Position numbers and translations under genes: made by a program. The notes under the pieces were generated by a model. The model searched no databases and was not told where the DNA came from. It was given only the letters and a program-made list of their open reading frames with translations. DNA of 64,000 bases from Aeromonas bestiarum (lineage in GTDB: Bacteria; Pseudomonadota; Gammaproteobacteria; Enterobacterales; Aeromonadaceae): positions 1-64,000 of the forward strand of contig NZ_CDDA01000023.1 in the NCBI RefSeq assembly GCF_000819745.1. The letters run 5' to 3'. Numbering within the stretch: the stretch's first letter is position 1; each line of letters starts with the position of its first letter. Shown here in pieces: positions 51,904 through 59,863 of this stretch.

Positions 51904-53629
51904 GCCGGCCTCCCAGCGCACTTTGCCAGCTGATGGCCAGGGCAAACCAGGCGGCGTGGGGGATCCACTGTTCGCCCCAGCGCCAGTTCTGATCCAGCCG
52001 ATCCTTGTACTCCTCTGGAATAAATGCGATATCCGCCTCGTCATAGAAGCCGGCCGTGATGCCGTTGCAGATGCCGCCCAGGGCATTGGGATAACCGGCT
52101 GTGTAGCTCGGGTTGTTGATGCCGTGGCCCGCCAGCATGCAGGCGTTGAACGGGTTTTGCCCCAGGATCCAGTCGAGCTGGCGTTGGCCGAAGCCGAGCA
52201 GCGGCCCTGATTGTGGCGGGAGCTGCTCGGCGGCGGCAAAGGCCATGGCGGCCAGAGACGCCAGCCTGGCGTTTTCCCCCTGCCACCAGTAGCCGGATTC
52301 GTTGTGGTGGGGGATGAAGAAGCTGACGCGAGGCGCCTCATCCACTCCTTTCACATACTGGCGGGCGAGGGCGAAGGGGTTACCTGCCCGGGCGCACAGT
52401 GCCAGCTCGGCGGCCAGCGCCTGCTGCACCACGGCTTGCACCTGGGCCCTGCGCCCCTGATCCGGCTCTACGCCTAGGTATTCCAGCAGCGCCAGCACCG
52501 GCAGGCCCGCCTCGGCGGCGTGGTAGTAGGGGCGCGAGCCATCCTCGTTGGCGGACCAATGGTGGCCAAGCTCAGGGTGCGGGCGCTGGCGGGCGCACAG
52601 CTTGTCGGCCCACTCCCTCGCCTCGCTTAGCCACTCATGGCCCAGGGTCCGGGTCAGCTCGACGGCGGCCAGCAGGGCGCAGTAGTCGTCGATGATGTTT
52701 TCGACCCCGTCGTCCAGATAGGCGAGGTTGTGCTCGCGCAGGTGCAGGTAGCCGCGGCGGGCCGCCTCGGCATAGTGACTCGCATCAAGGTCGCCGCGGA
52801 CGCTCTCGCGGGCGGCGCGGGCCAGCGCGGCGATGGCCATGCCGCCCCCTTGCCGAAAGCCCGCCTGCCAGTCGGCGGACTTGATCCCCTGCTGGGTGGC
52901 GTAGGCGCACAGATCGCGCTGCTCGGGATCCTTGCTCCACTTGTCGAACAGCGTCATGTAGAAGAAGCCCGACTCAGCCTGCATCCGGCAGAGAAAATCC
53001 GCCCCGTGCAGCGCCTCGTCATTGAGCCGCTTGCAGAGGTTGACCCCGTCTATGTCGCGGCGCGATGCCAGCAGTTCACGGCACCTGAGCAGGGCCCATA
53101 CCACCATGGGGGTCTGCTGGGGGTTGAGGTAGTTGGCGTAGGAGAGGTGACTCAAGTACTTGCTCATGTCGCCGCTGGCATCGAACCAGCCGCCGTGCAC
53201 GTCTTTGCGCTGATCGGTGCCAAACAGCCGGGCAGTGTGATCGGCCCGATCGAAGGCGCCGCTGGCGCGCTGGCCCTTGAAGTAGTGAATGACGTCGGAG
53301 AGGCAGTGGCTCACCAAAAGGTGGTGGCCGATGGCGAAGGGGACGGAGCTGACGATGCGCTCATCCATCGCGGCTGTGGGGGCCGTAATCGCCTCCAGCC
53401 GATAGTGACCGGGCTCCTTGAAAGAGGAGAAATCGGCGCACCAGTAGGCTCGGCCCTGCCAGCCGGGGACGCTGCCGGCCGCTTGCAGCGGTGCTTCAAA
53501 CAGGATCTGGTCATCACACTGGCGCAGCAGCCTGATATGGCCGCTGATAGCCAGCTGGGTGGTGGTCTGCAGCAGGGCAATCTTCTGCCCGTCGCACTCG
53601 TAGCCCACCTGATTGATCAAGAGTTCCAT
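51896..53629 (-). CDS. GH9 glycosidase of the chitin cluster
   Basis: 577-aa cytoplasmic family 9 glycoside hydrolase with an N-terminal immunoglobulin-like CelD_N domain (about 1-95) and an (alpha/alpha)6 catalytic domain: DVHGGWFDASGDMSKYLSH near residue 142 with the catalytic Asp, and LDWILGQNPFNACMLAGHG plus the late Glu region at the C-terminal part. No signal peptide. It corresponds to Vibrio VC0615, a GlcN-type exo-glycosidase acting on chitin oligosaccharides. The ATG at 53629 is chosen over upstream codons in the spacer. Its last 35 codons are duplicated in decayed form downstream. Confidence 0.88.
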   Translation of the reverse strand: MELLINQVGYECDGQKIALLQTTTQLAISGHIRLLRQCDDQILFEAPLQAAGSVPGWQGRAYWCADFSSFKEPGHYRLEAITAPTAAMDERIVSSVPFAIGHHLLVSHCLSDVIHYFKGQRASGAFDRADHTARLFGTDQRKDVHGGWFDASGDMSKYLSHLSYANYLNPQQTPMVVWALLRCRELLASRRDIDGVNLCKRLNDEALHGADFLCRMQAESGFFYMTLFDKWSKDPEQRDLCAYATQQGIKSADWQAGFRQGGGMAIAALARAARESVRGDLDASHYAEAARRGYLHLREHNLAYLDDGVENIIDDYCALLAAVELTRTLGHEWLSEAREWADKLCARQRPHPELGHHWSANEDGSRPYYHAAEAGLPVLALLEYLGVEPDQGRRAQVQAVVQQALAAELALCARAGNPFALARQYVKGVDEAPRVSFFIPHHNESGYWWQGENARLASLAAMAFAAAEQLPPQSGPLLGFGQRQLDWILGQNPFNACMLAGHGINNPSYTAGYPNALGGICNGITAGFYDEADIAFIPEEYKDRLDQNWRWGEQWIPHAAWFALAISWQSALGGRHD

Positions 53630-53674
53630 CAAGGTATTACTCCTGTGGTTCACCGACGGGCGGTGAGGCACATC

Positions 53675-53729
53675 ACGGGGCTGTGGCTGCCCCGTAGCGA
53701 GGCATGGCCGGACAGAGCTGTCCGGCCAC
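53675..53729 (-). other. Tandem hairpins in the ATPase-GH9 spacer
   Basis: Two stem-loops fill the 114-bp intraoperonic gap: ACGGGGC/GCCCCGT (53675-53695) and a 10-bp stem TGGCCGGACA/TGTCCGGCCA with a 4-nt loop (53706-53729). Neither has a T-tract on the minus strand. They could set different mRNA stability for transporter and catabolic genes. Confidence 0.6.
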
Positions 53730-53743
53730 TATAAGGCTCACCC

Positions 53744-54736
53744 TCATTCGTAGAGGTAGCAGCGCACGAAGTGGTTGTCGGCGAGCTTGCTGACGGGGGG
53801 CAGCTCATCCTTGCAGCGGGCCATGGCCTGATTGCAGCGCCCGGCAAACGGGCAGCCGCAGGATTCCGGCGTCCAGAGCGGTATCTCCCCCTTGCGGCCC
53901 CCCTCCAGCTCGGCGTGGATGCTCTTCTCGGGGTCGGGCACCGCCGAGATGAGCAGCTGGGTGTAGGGGTGCTGGGGGTGGTGCAGTATCTCGTCCACCT
54001 CGCCCCACTCCACCATGTGGCCCACGTACATGACCGCGAGATCTTCCGCCACGTAGCGGGCGGTGGCGATGTCGTGGGTGATGTAGAGCATGGAGACGCC
54101 CAGCTCGTTTTTCATCTGCTCCATCAGGTTGAGGATGCCGATGCGAATGGAGACGTCGAGCATGGAGGTGGGCTCATCCGCCAGCACTACCTCCGCCTCC
54201 ACCGCCAGGTTGCGGGCTATGTTGACCCGCTGGCGCTGGCCGCCGGAGAGCTGGTGCGGGTACTTGGCCGCCGTTGCCTTGGCCGGGGTGAGCCCCACTT
54301 TTTCGAGCAGGGCATGGACCATGTCCGGCAGGTCTTTCTTGTCGATCACCTTGCTGTGCAGCAGCAGGGGGCGGGCTATGTGGTGGTAGATGGTGTGGGT
54401 CGGGTTGAGCGAACCGAACGGATCTTGCCACACCATCTGCACGCTCTGGCGATAGTCGAGCAGAGCCGTGCCCTTGTTGAACTCCTCCAGATCCCGACCG
54501 CGATAGAAGATGCGGCCGCTGGAGAGCTTGTACATCTTGGCGATGATCTTGGCGATGGTGCTCTTGCCGGAGCCCGACTCCCCCACCACCGCCAGGGCGC
54601 GGCCCCGGTGCAGGTTGAAGGTGATGTCGGAGAGAGCCCGCATCTTGCCGCTCTTGATGGCATTGGAGTTGACGGGGAAGTCCTTGTAGAGGTGCTGGAC
54701 TTCGATGATGGGCGCGTCGGTTTGGGCGATTTGCAT
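53744..54736 (-). CDS. Chitin-oligosaccharide ABC importer ATPase (DppF-like)
   Basis: 330-aa ATPase of the oligopeptide-type importer group: Walker A GESGSGKST (about residue 50), signature LSGGQRQR, Walker B VVLADEPTSMLD, and the C-terminal OppF-type cysteine cluster (CGCPFAGRCNQAMARC). The ATG at 54736 has AAGGA at good spacing; the ATG at 54745 lies directly on that site. It nearly abuts the preceding ATPase gene (stop at 54748). It matches Vibrio VC0616. Confidence 0.92.
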   Translation of the reverse strand: MQIAQTDAPIIEVQHLYKDFPVNSNAIKSGKMRALSDITFNLHRGRALAVVGESGSGKSTIAKIIAKMYKLSSGRIFYRGRDLEEFNKGTALLDYRQSVQMVWQDPFGSLNPTHTIYHHIARPLLLHSKVIDKKDLPDMVHALLEKVGLTPAKATAAKYPHQLSGGQRQRVNIARNLAVEAEVVLADEPTSMLDVSIRIGILNLMEQMKNELGVSMLYITHDIATARYVAEDLAVMYVGHMVEWGEVDEILHHPQHPYTQLLISAVPDPEKSIHAELEGGRKGEIPLWTPESCGCPFAGRCNQAMARCKDELPPVSKLADNHFVRCYLYE

Positions 54737-54747
54737 GACAGACATCC

Positions 54748-55767
54748 TTAACAGCCAGCGGCCTTGTCCAGATAGATCAGGGGATCTTGTTGCTCATCCT
54801 GCGCCTCATGGAGGTGGCAGGCGGTCTGTTGTCCCGGCCGGATCTCGACCAGGCGGGTGTACTCCTGCCGGCAGCGCGCGTGCACCTTGCCGCAGCGGGC
54901 CTGAAAGCGGCAGCCGACCGGCACCTCCAGCAGGTTGAGCGGGGTGCCGGGGATCCCTTCCAGCACGGTTTTCGGGCCGTGCAGGGGCGGGAAGGAGTTG
55001 CCGAGCCCGCGGGTATAGGGGTGCAGGGGCGAGGTCAGGATCGCCTTGGACGGGGCCACCTCGATCAGCTCACCGGCGTACATGATGCCGATGCGATCGC
55101 AGAACTCGACCATGAGCGAGAGGTCGTGGGTGATGAACAGGATGGAGAAGTTGAACTGCTCTTTCAGGGCGTAGACCTTCTGCAATATCTCCCGCTGCAC
55201 CACCACGTCCAGCGCCGTGGTTGGCTCATCCATGATCAAGAGCTCCGGGTTGAGCGCCATGGCGATGGCGATCACCAGCCGCTGGCGCATGCCGCCGGAG
55301 AACTGGTGCGGATAATCCCGCAGCCGGCTCGGGTGTATGTCGACTATCTCCAGCAGCACCTGGGCGCGCTTGATCGCCTCATAACGGGTCATGCCGGGGT
55401 TGTGGGCCAGCAGCACGTCACAGAACTGCTCCTCCATGCGCAGCACGGGGTTGAGCGCGTTCATGGCGGACTGGAACACCACAGAGACCTGTTGCCAGCG
55501 ATAGGATCGCAGCCGTTCTTCGCCGTAGTGGAGAATGTTCTCTCCCTTGAACAGGATTTCGCCGCCGCTGATGTAGGCGGGCGGCTTGTGCAGCCGGGCC
55601 ACCGAGAAGGCGATGGTGGACTTGCCGCAGCCGGACTCGCCGGCCAGGCCGAATACCTCGCCGGGGGCTATGTCAAAGCTGACCGAGTTGACGGCGCGCA
55701 CGTCGCCGCTCTCGGTGATGTAGTCGACGCAGAGGTTGCGTACCGACAGCAGGGGTGGGGTCTTCAT
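54748..55767 (-). CDS. Chitin-oligosaccharide ABC importer ATPase (DppD-like)
   Basis: 339-aa ATPase with Walker [10 protein letters not shown] (about residue 43), signature FSGGMRQR, Walker [13 protein letters not shown] and the OppD-type C-terminal Cys cluster ([14 protein letters not shown]). The ATG at 55767 overlaps the permease stop by four bases (ATGA); longer readings would run inside the permease gene in another frame. It pairs with the next ATPase to power the importer. It matches Vibrio VC0617. Confidence 0.93.
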   Translation of the reverse strand: MKTPPLLSVRNLCVDYITESGDVRAVNSVSFDIAPGEVFGLAGESGCGKSTIAFSVARLHKPPAYISGGEILFKGENILHYGEERLRSYRWQQVSVVFQSAMNALNPVLRMEEQFCDVLLAHNPGMTRYEAIKRAQVLLEIVDIHPSRLRDYPHQFSGGMRQRLVIAIAMALNPELLIMDEPTTALDVVVQREILQKVYALKEQFNFSILFITHDLSLMVEFCDRIGIMYAGELIEVAPSKAILTSPLHPYTRGLGNSFPPLHGPKTVLEGIPGTPLNLLEVPVGCRFQARCGKVHARCRQEYTRLVEIRPGQQTACHLHEAQDEQQDPLIYLDKAAGC

Positions 55768-56672
55768 GCTGTCCTCTCCTGTGGTGCTGAGACGGGCGCG
55801 GCGAGTTTTTTCCAGCGATGCAATCCCTTGTGGGAGCGCAATTGAGGGTTGGCTATCTCGTCGATGGCGAAGTTGAGCAGGGCCAGACCCGCGCCCAGGG
55901 TGGCGATGGCGAAGCAGGGGGCCAGGATCTCCCACCAGGCACCCACCAGGATGGCGCTGGAGGTCTGGGCGTTGTAGAGCATGATGCCCCAGCTGACCAC
56001 GGTCGGATCGCCGAGCCCCAGGAACTCCAGGGTCGCCTCGGTGACGATGGCGTAGATGATGGAGCCGATGAAGCTCACCCCTATGATGGAGATGAGGTTG
56101 GGCAGTATCTCCACCAGAATGATGCGCCAGGCCGGCTCCCCCAGCACCTCGGCGGCGATGACGAACTCTTTCTCGCGCAGCGCCAGGGTCTGGGCCCGGA
56201 TGACGCGCGCGCCATAGGCCCAGGAGGTAAAGCCTATGATGAGCGCGATCACCGTTGGTGACGCCTCCCCGATAAAGCTTGCGAGCACCAGTAATAAAGG
56301 GAGGTTGGGGATCACCAGCACCACGTTCATCAGGAAGGTGAGGCACTCGTCGATCACGCCGCCAAAGTAGCCGGCTGTGATGCCGATGGTGATGGCGAGG
56401 GCGCACACCAGTATGCCGGCCCCGAAGCCCACCATCAGGGAGATGCGGGCGCCGTTGGCAAACTGGGACCAGATGTCGTGGCCCATGCGGGTGGTGCCCA
56501 TCACGTACTCGGCGCTGGGGGGCTGGTGCGGACGGGAGACTCGCTTGGTCGGTTCGTTGCTGGCCAGCAGGGGGGCGAACAGTGCCATCAGCACGAAGCT
56601 GACCACGATGAAGAGGCCGAAGGCGGCTTTCTTGTTGCCCAGCAGGATTTTCAAAATAGTCGGCATGCGCAT
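55764..56672 (-). CDS. Chitin-oligosaccharide ABC importer permease (DppC-like)
   Basis: 302-aa inner-membrane permease with about six hydrophobic segments. The N-terminal leader segment resembles DppC (GNKKAAFGLFIVVSFVLMALFAPLLA) and the EAA coupling loop is EFVIAAEVLGEPAWRIILVEILPN near residue 168. It is one base from the upstream permease gene and overlaps the next ATPase gene. It matches Vibrio VC0618. Confidence 0.92.
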   Translation of the reverse strand: MRMPTILKILLGNKKAAFGLFIVVSFVLMALFAPLLASNEPTKRVSRPHQPPSAEYVMGTTRMGHDIWSQFANGARISLMVGFGAGILVCALAITIGITAGYFGGVIDECLTFLMNVVLVIPNLPLLLVLASFIGEASPTVIALIIGFTSWAYGARVIRAQTLALREKEFVIAAEVLGEPAWRIILVEILPNLISIIGVSFIGSIIYAIVTEATLEFLGLGDPTVVSWGIMLYNAQTSSAILVGAWWEILAPCFAIATLGAGLALLNFAIDEIANPQLRSHKGLHRWKKLAAPVSAPQERTA

Positions 56673-56673
56673 C

Positions 56674-57657
56674 TTATTTGCCTCCTGTACGCAGACGGGG
56701 ATCCAGGAAGACGTAGAGCACGTCGGCCAGGAAGTTGAAGCTGAGCATGGTGATGGTCATGATGAGCAGCTGCCCCTGAATGAGCGGGTAGTCGCGGGCC
56801 AGAATGCCCTGATAGAGAGTCAGACCCAGCCCCGGGTAGTTGAAGATCACCTCTGTGATGAGGGAGCCGCCGATGACGAAACCGAGCGCCATGGAGAGCG
56901 CGGTGACGCTCGGCAGTATGGCGTTGCGGGCACCGTAGTTGAAAATGACCCTGTTGCTGGAGAGCCCCTTGGCCTTGGCCATGGTGATGTAGTCCTCCCC
57001 CAGCAGGTTGATCATGTTGTTGCGCATGGTGATGAGGAAGCCCCCCACCTGCACCATGGCCAGCGTCAGCACCGGCATGACGGCGTGCAACATGATGCTC
57101 TTGATGTGTTCCCAGCCGAAATCGGCGGTGATCTCCGGGCTGTAGGCATAGCCGATGGGCAGCCACTCCAGACTGACCCCGAACAGGAAGAGGGCGAGCA
57201 GGGAGATGACCACGGGCGGAATGGCCTGCATCACCAGAGTGAGCGGGGAGAGTATGCTGTCCATGCGTCCCCCCCGGTGCCAGGCGGCGAAGATGCCGAC
57301 GATGGAGCCGATGGAGAAGCTGAGGATGGTGGAGGTGCCCACCAGAAACAGGGTCCAGCCGATGGCGCGACCGAGCACGTCAGCGACCGGTTGGGGGTAG
57401 TAGCGCACCGAGGTGCCGAGATCCCAGGTGAAGACACTCTTCACATAGGTGAGAAATTGGGTGCTGATGGGGCCGTCCACAAAGCCGAAGGTCGCCTTGA
57501 GGGCCTCCAGTGCGGCGGGTTCCATCATGGCGCCAGCCCGGGCAAACATGACGGAGACAGGATCCCCCGGCATGGCTCTGGGTAGCAGGAAGTTGATGGT
57601 GGCGGCCACCAGGAAGGCGACCAGATAGAAGGAGAAACGTCTCAGTATAAATCCCAT
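56674..57657 (-). CDS. Chitin-oligosaccharide ABC importer permease (DppB-like)
   Basis: 327-aa inner-membrane permease with about six hydrophobic segments and the DppB-type EAA loop EDYITMAKAKGLSSNRVIFNYGARNAILP near residue 215. The ATG at 57657 gives MGFILRRFSFYLVAFLVAATINFLLPRAMPGDP, the family N-terminus. It follows cbp after a 117-bp gap that holds a hairpin. It matches Vibrio VC0619. Confidence 0.92.
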   Translation of the reverse strand: MGFILRRFSFYLVAFLVAATINFLLPRAMPGDPVSVMFARAGAMMEPAALEALKATFGFVDGPISTQFLTYVKSVFTWDLGTSVRYYPQPVADVLGRAIGWTLFLVGTSTILSFSIGSIVGIFAAWHRGGRMDSILSPLTLVMQAIPPVVISLLALFLFGVSLEWLPIGYAYSPEITADFGWEHIKSIMLHAVMPVLTLAMVQVGGFLITMRNNMINLLGEDYITMAKAKGLSSNRVIFNYGARNAILPSVTALSMALGFVIGGSLITEVIFNYPGLGLTLYQGILARDYPLIQGQLLIMTITMLSFNFLADVLYVFLDPRLRTGGK

Positions 57658-57749
57658 GGTAAACCCTTTTACTGCAAGCCTGCCCCGCGCCGGGCAAAGC
57701 TCCCCCAACCCCGAACAATCAGGGGGATGGAAGACATGGCGGGGAAAAT

Positions 57750-57767
57750 GGCCCCCCGCAGGGGGCC
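57750..57767 (-). other. Intraoperonic hairpin after cbp
   Basis: A GGCCCCC/GGGGGCC stem with a 4-nt loop lies 8 bp past the cbp stop, followed by ATTTTCC on the minus strand. Such hairpins often stabilise or partly terminate transcripts behind binding-protein genes, raising their level over the membrane subunits. Confidence 0.5.
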
Positions 57768-57774
57768 GGGGTGG

Positions 57775-59460
57775 TTAGCTGTTTGGCTTGAGTGACAACA
57801 CGTGCAGCAGACGCTCCGGAGTGTCCGGGTGAACCTGCGGCTTGGCGACCGGGTTGTCGGCACTGAACCAGCCATTGAAGCGCTTGGTGCTGTATTCGTA
57901 CCAGGTCGGGTTGTTGAACACAGGGATGATGGTCTGGTTGGCACCGACCCTGTCCTGGATCTCGAACATGATGGCCTTCTGCTTGGCGGCATCGGCGGTC
58001 TGGGTGAAGTCATCGATCAGCTTGTCCAGCGCCGGATCCTTGTAGCGGGGCGCCGCAAAGCGGTTGCCACGCTCACCCATGTTGCGGGAGTGGAAGGCGG
58101 TCTCGAAGTACTTGTGCGGGTTGGCACCGGCAAAGTACCCCTGCAGGGCGACGTCGAAGTCACCTGTGATCAGGTTCTCGGTCCAGACGGTGGCTTCCGG
58201 GGTGGCGGTCTTTGCGTTCAGGCCCAGGGCCTGCAAGCCTTCGACCCCGATCTGGGCTGTGTTGACCCAGTCGGTCCAGCCGTTCGGTACCAGCACCTTG
58301 AAGGTGATCTTCTGGCAGGTCGGGGTGTCGAGGAACTTGTCGCCGTCACAGTCCTTGTAGCCGGCCTGTTTCAGCAGGGCCTTGGCCCCTTCCAGATCGA
58401 ACTTGTTGAACTTGCCGTATTTCTTCTCGACTTCCGGGTTGTCCCAGGAGGCGAACGCCTTGCCCAGACCTGACGGGTATTCGTTGACGGTCGGGTAGCC
58501 GTAGCCGGCGATGTCCACCATGGACTGACGGTCCATTGCCATGGAGAAGGCGCGGCGGAAGTTGATGTCGTTGAAGGCTTCGTGGTTGCCGGGATTCTTG
58601 GTCTGGAAGTTGACGTTGAATGCCACTGTACCTGAGGCCGGGAACCAGTACTTGTTGTTCTTAGGATCGTTGCCGACGTAGAGGCGCTCTATGTCCGGCA
58701 CGAAGGAGCCGAACCAGTCCACATCACCCTTCATCACGGCGGCCAGCACCTGATCGTTGGTGGCCATCTGCGGCATGCGCAGGCAGTCGATGGAGAGGTT
58801 GGCGTTATCCCAGTAGTGCGGGTTGCGGCACTGGGTGTAGAGCTGGGCGGAGAAGTTGTCCACCTCGGTGAAGGGACCGGTACCGACCGGCTTGTCGTTG
58901 GTGAAGGCAACCGGATCCTTCACGGATTTCCACTGGTGCTCGGGGACTATGGGCACCAGTACCAGGTCATTCACCACGTTGGTGTTGACGTCGGTCAGCT
59001 CGAACTTGACCTTGTTGGGGGCCAGCTTCTCGACGCTCTTGATCTGGGTCCAGATAGAGCGCTCGTCCAGCGCCTTGTTGGCCTTGACCAGATTGAAGGA
59101 GAAGAGGATGTCATCGGCGGTGAAGGGCTGACCGTCAGACCACTTGACCCCGTCACGCAGATCGAAGGTGACGGATTTCAGGTCATCGCTGAAGGCGTAG
59201 TTGGTGGCCAGACGATAGACGGGTTTGCCCCCTTGCATATCGTTGAAGATCACCAGAGGTTCATAGATGAAGTGACGTGTGGTGTGCAGCAGGCCCGCTT
59301 GCAGGAAGGGGTTGAAGTTCTTGACCCAGGCGGTCTCCTGTTGGGCGACCAGGGTCAGCACAGTCTTGTTGTCGGCAGCCATGGCAGTGCCGGCAGCCCC
59401 GGCCAGCATCATGGTTCCCAGCAGTACAGCAGTAGAGATTTTGGATACTTTGGCAAGCAT
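57775..59460 (-). CDS. cbp: Chitin-oligosaccharide-binding protein
   Basis: 561-aa periplasmic binding protein of the oligopeptide/nickel-binding class (SBP family 5). The signal peptide is about residues 1-28 (ending AMA). Family segments include LRDGVKWSDGQPFTADDILFSF near residue 102 and NDINFRRAFSMAMDR near 300. In Vibrio the orthologue (VC0620) binds chitin oligosaccharides and holds the sensor ChiS inactive until loaded. Here it is the first gene of the import operon, with chiS on the same strand upstream. Confidence 0.92.
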   Translation of the reverse strand: MLAKVSKISTAVLLGTMMLAGAAGTAMAADNKTVLTLVAQQETAWVKNFNPFLQAGLLHTTRHFIYEPLVIFNDMQGGKPVYRLATNYAFSDDLKSVTFDLRDGVKWSDGQPFTADDILFSFNLVKANKALDERSIWTQIKSVEKLAPNKVKFELTDVNTNVVNDLVLVPIVPEHQWKSVKDPVAFTNDKPVGTGPFTEVDNFSAQLYTQCRNPHYWDNANLSIDCLRMPQMATNDQVLAAVMKGDVDWFGSFVPDIERLYVGNDPKNNKYWFPASGTVAFNVNFQTKNPGNHEAFNDINFRRAFSMAMDRQSMVDIAGYGYPTVNEYPSGLGKAFASWDNPEVEKKYGKFNKFDLEGAKALLKQAGYKDCDGDKFLDTPTCQKITFKVLVPNGWTDWVNTAQIGVEGLQALGLNAKTATPEATVWTENLITGDFDVALQGYFAGANPHKYFETAFHSRNMGERGNRFAAPRYKDPALDKLIDDFTQTADAAKQKAIMFEIQDRVGANQTIIPVFNNPTWYEYSTKRFNGWFSADNPVAKPQVHPDTPERLLHVLSLKPNS

Positions 59461-59808
59461 ATTATGTCCTTTCTTATTTATATTCCTTGTTCGGATTTGA
59501 GCACCGACATCGCATGCTGTGGAGGTCGGCCCTCAATGTTGGTCAGGTTTTTCACCCTTGTAGTTGTGTCATCCAACGTCCCTAGCAAAGCAGAGTTAAC
59601 AGGAAAACAACAACTGTTCCGTTCGTCGATATCGTAAAAATCACGGCTCTTACGTCAATTCCGTCAAAATGACTTTTAACTCATTTTAAATCATTAAGTT
59701 ATGTTATTTGCTTTGGCGTAATAAGTCCCCATACATACGCTGGTCATGACAATTGTGTGAATTGGATCGGCTCTCGTTTTGACGCCTTTTGCCTGCTTAA
59801 TTCTGCAC
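59461..59808 (-). promoter_or_regulatory. Promoter region of the cbp operon
   Basis: About 350 bp, AT-rich, no gene. Read on the minus strand it contains a direct repeat TTGACG-N3-TTGACG (plus-strand 59653-59667) and a partial CRP-like GTGATTTTTACGA just after it. In Vibrio this promoter is bound by ChiS and CRP. Either feature could be part of such a control region; the exact sites are not certain. Confidence 0.5.
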
Positions 59809-59860
59809 AAAAAAAAACCGCCCCGGCAAGTGTGAGCCAGGGCGCAGATCGGGGCGGGTC
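59809..59860 (-). terminator. Terminator of chiS
   Basis: Arms ACCGCCCCGG (59817-59826) and CGGGGCGGGT (59850-59859) pair with small mismatch around a GC-rich loop that can fold further. On the minus strand the stem ends in a run of nine T. It begins 4 bp past the chiS stop. Confidence 0.8.
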
Positions 59861-59863
59861 ATG

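Noticed and set aside
54748..56406. 552-codon reading of the ATPase gene
   Set aside because: The first 213 codons lie inside the permease gene in another frame; the true start is the ATGA overlap at 55767.
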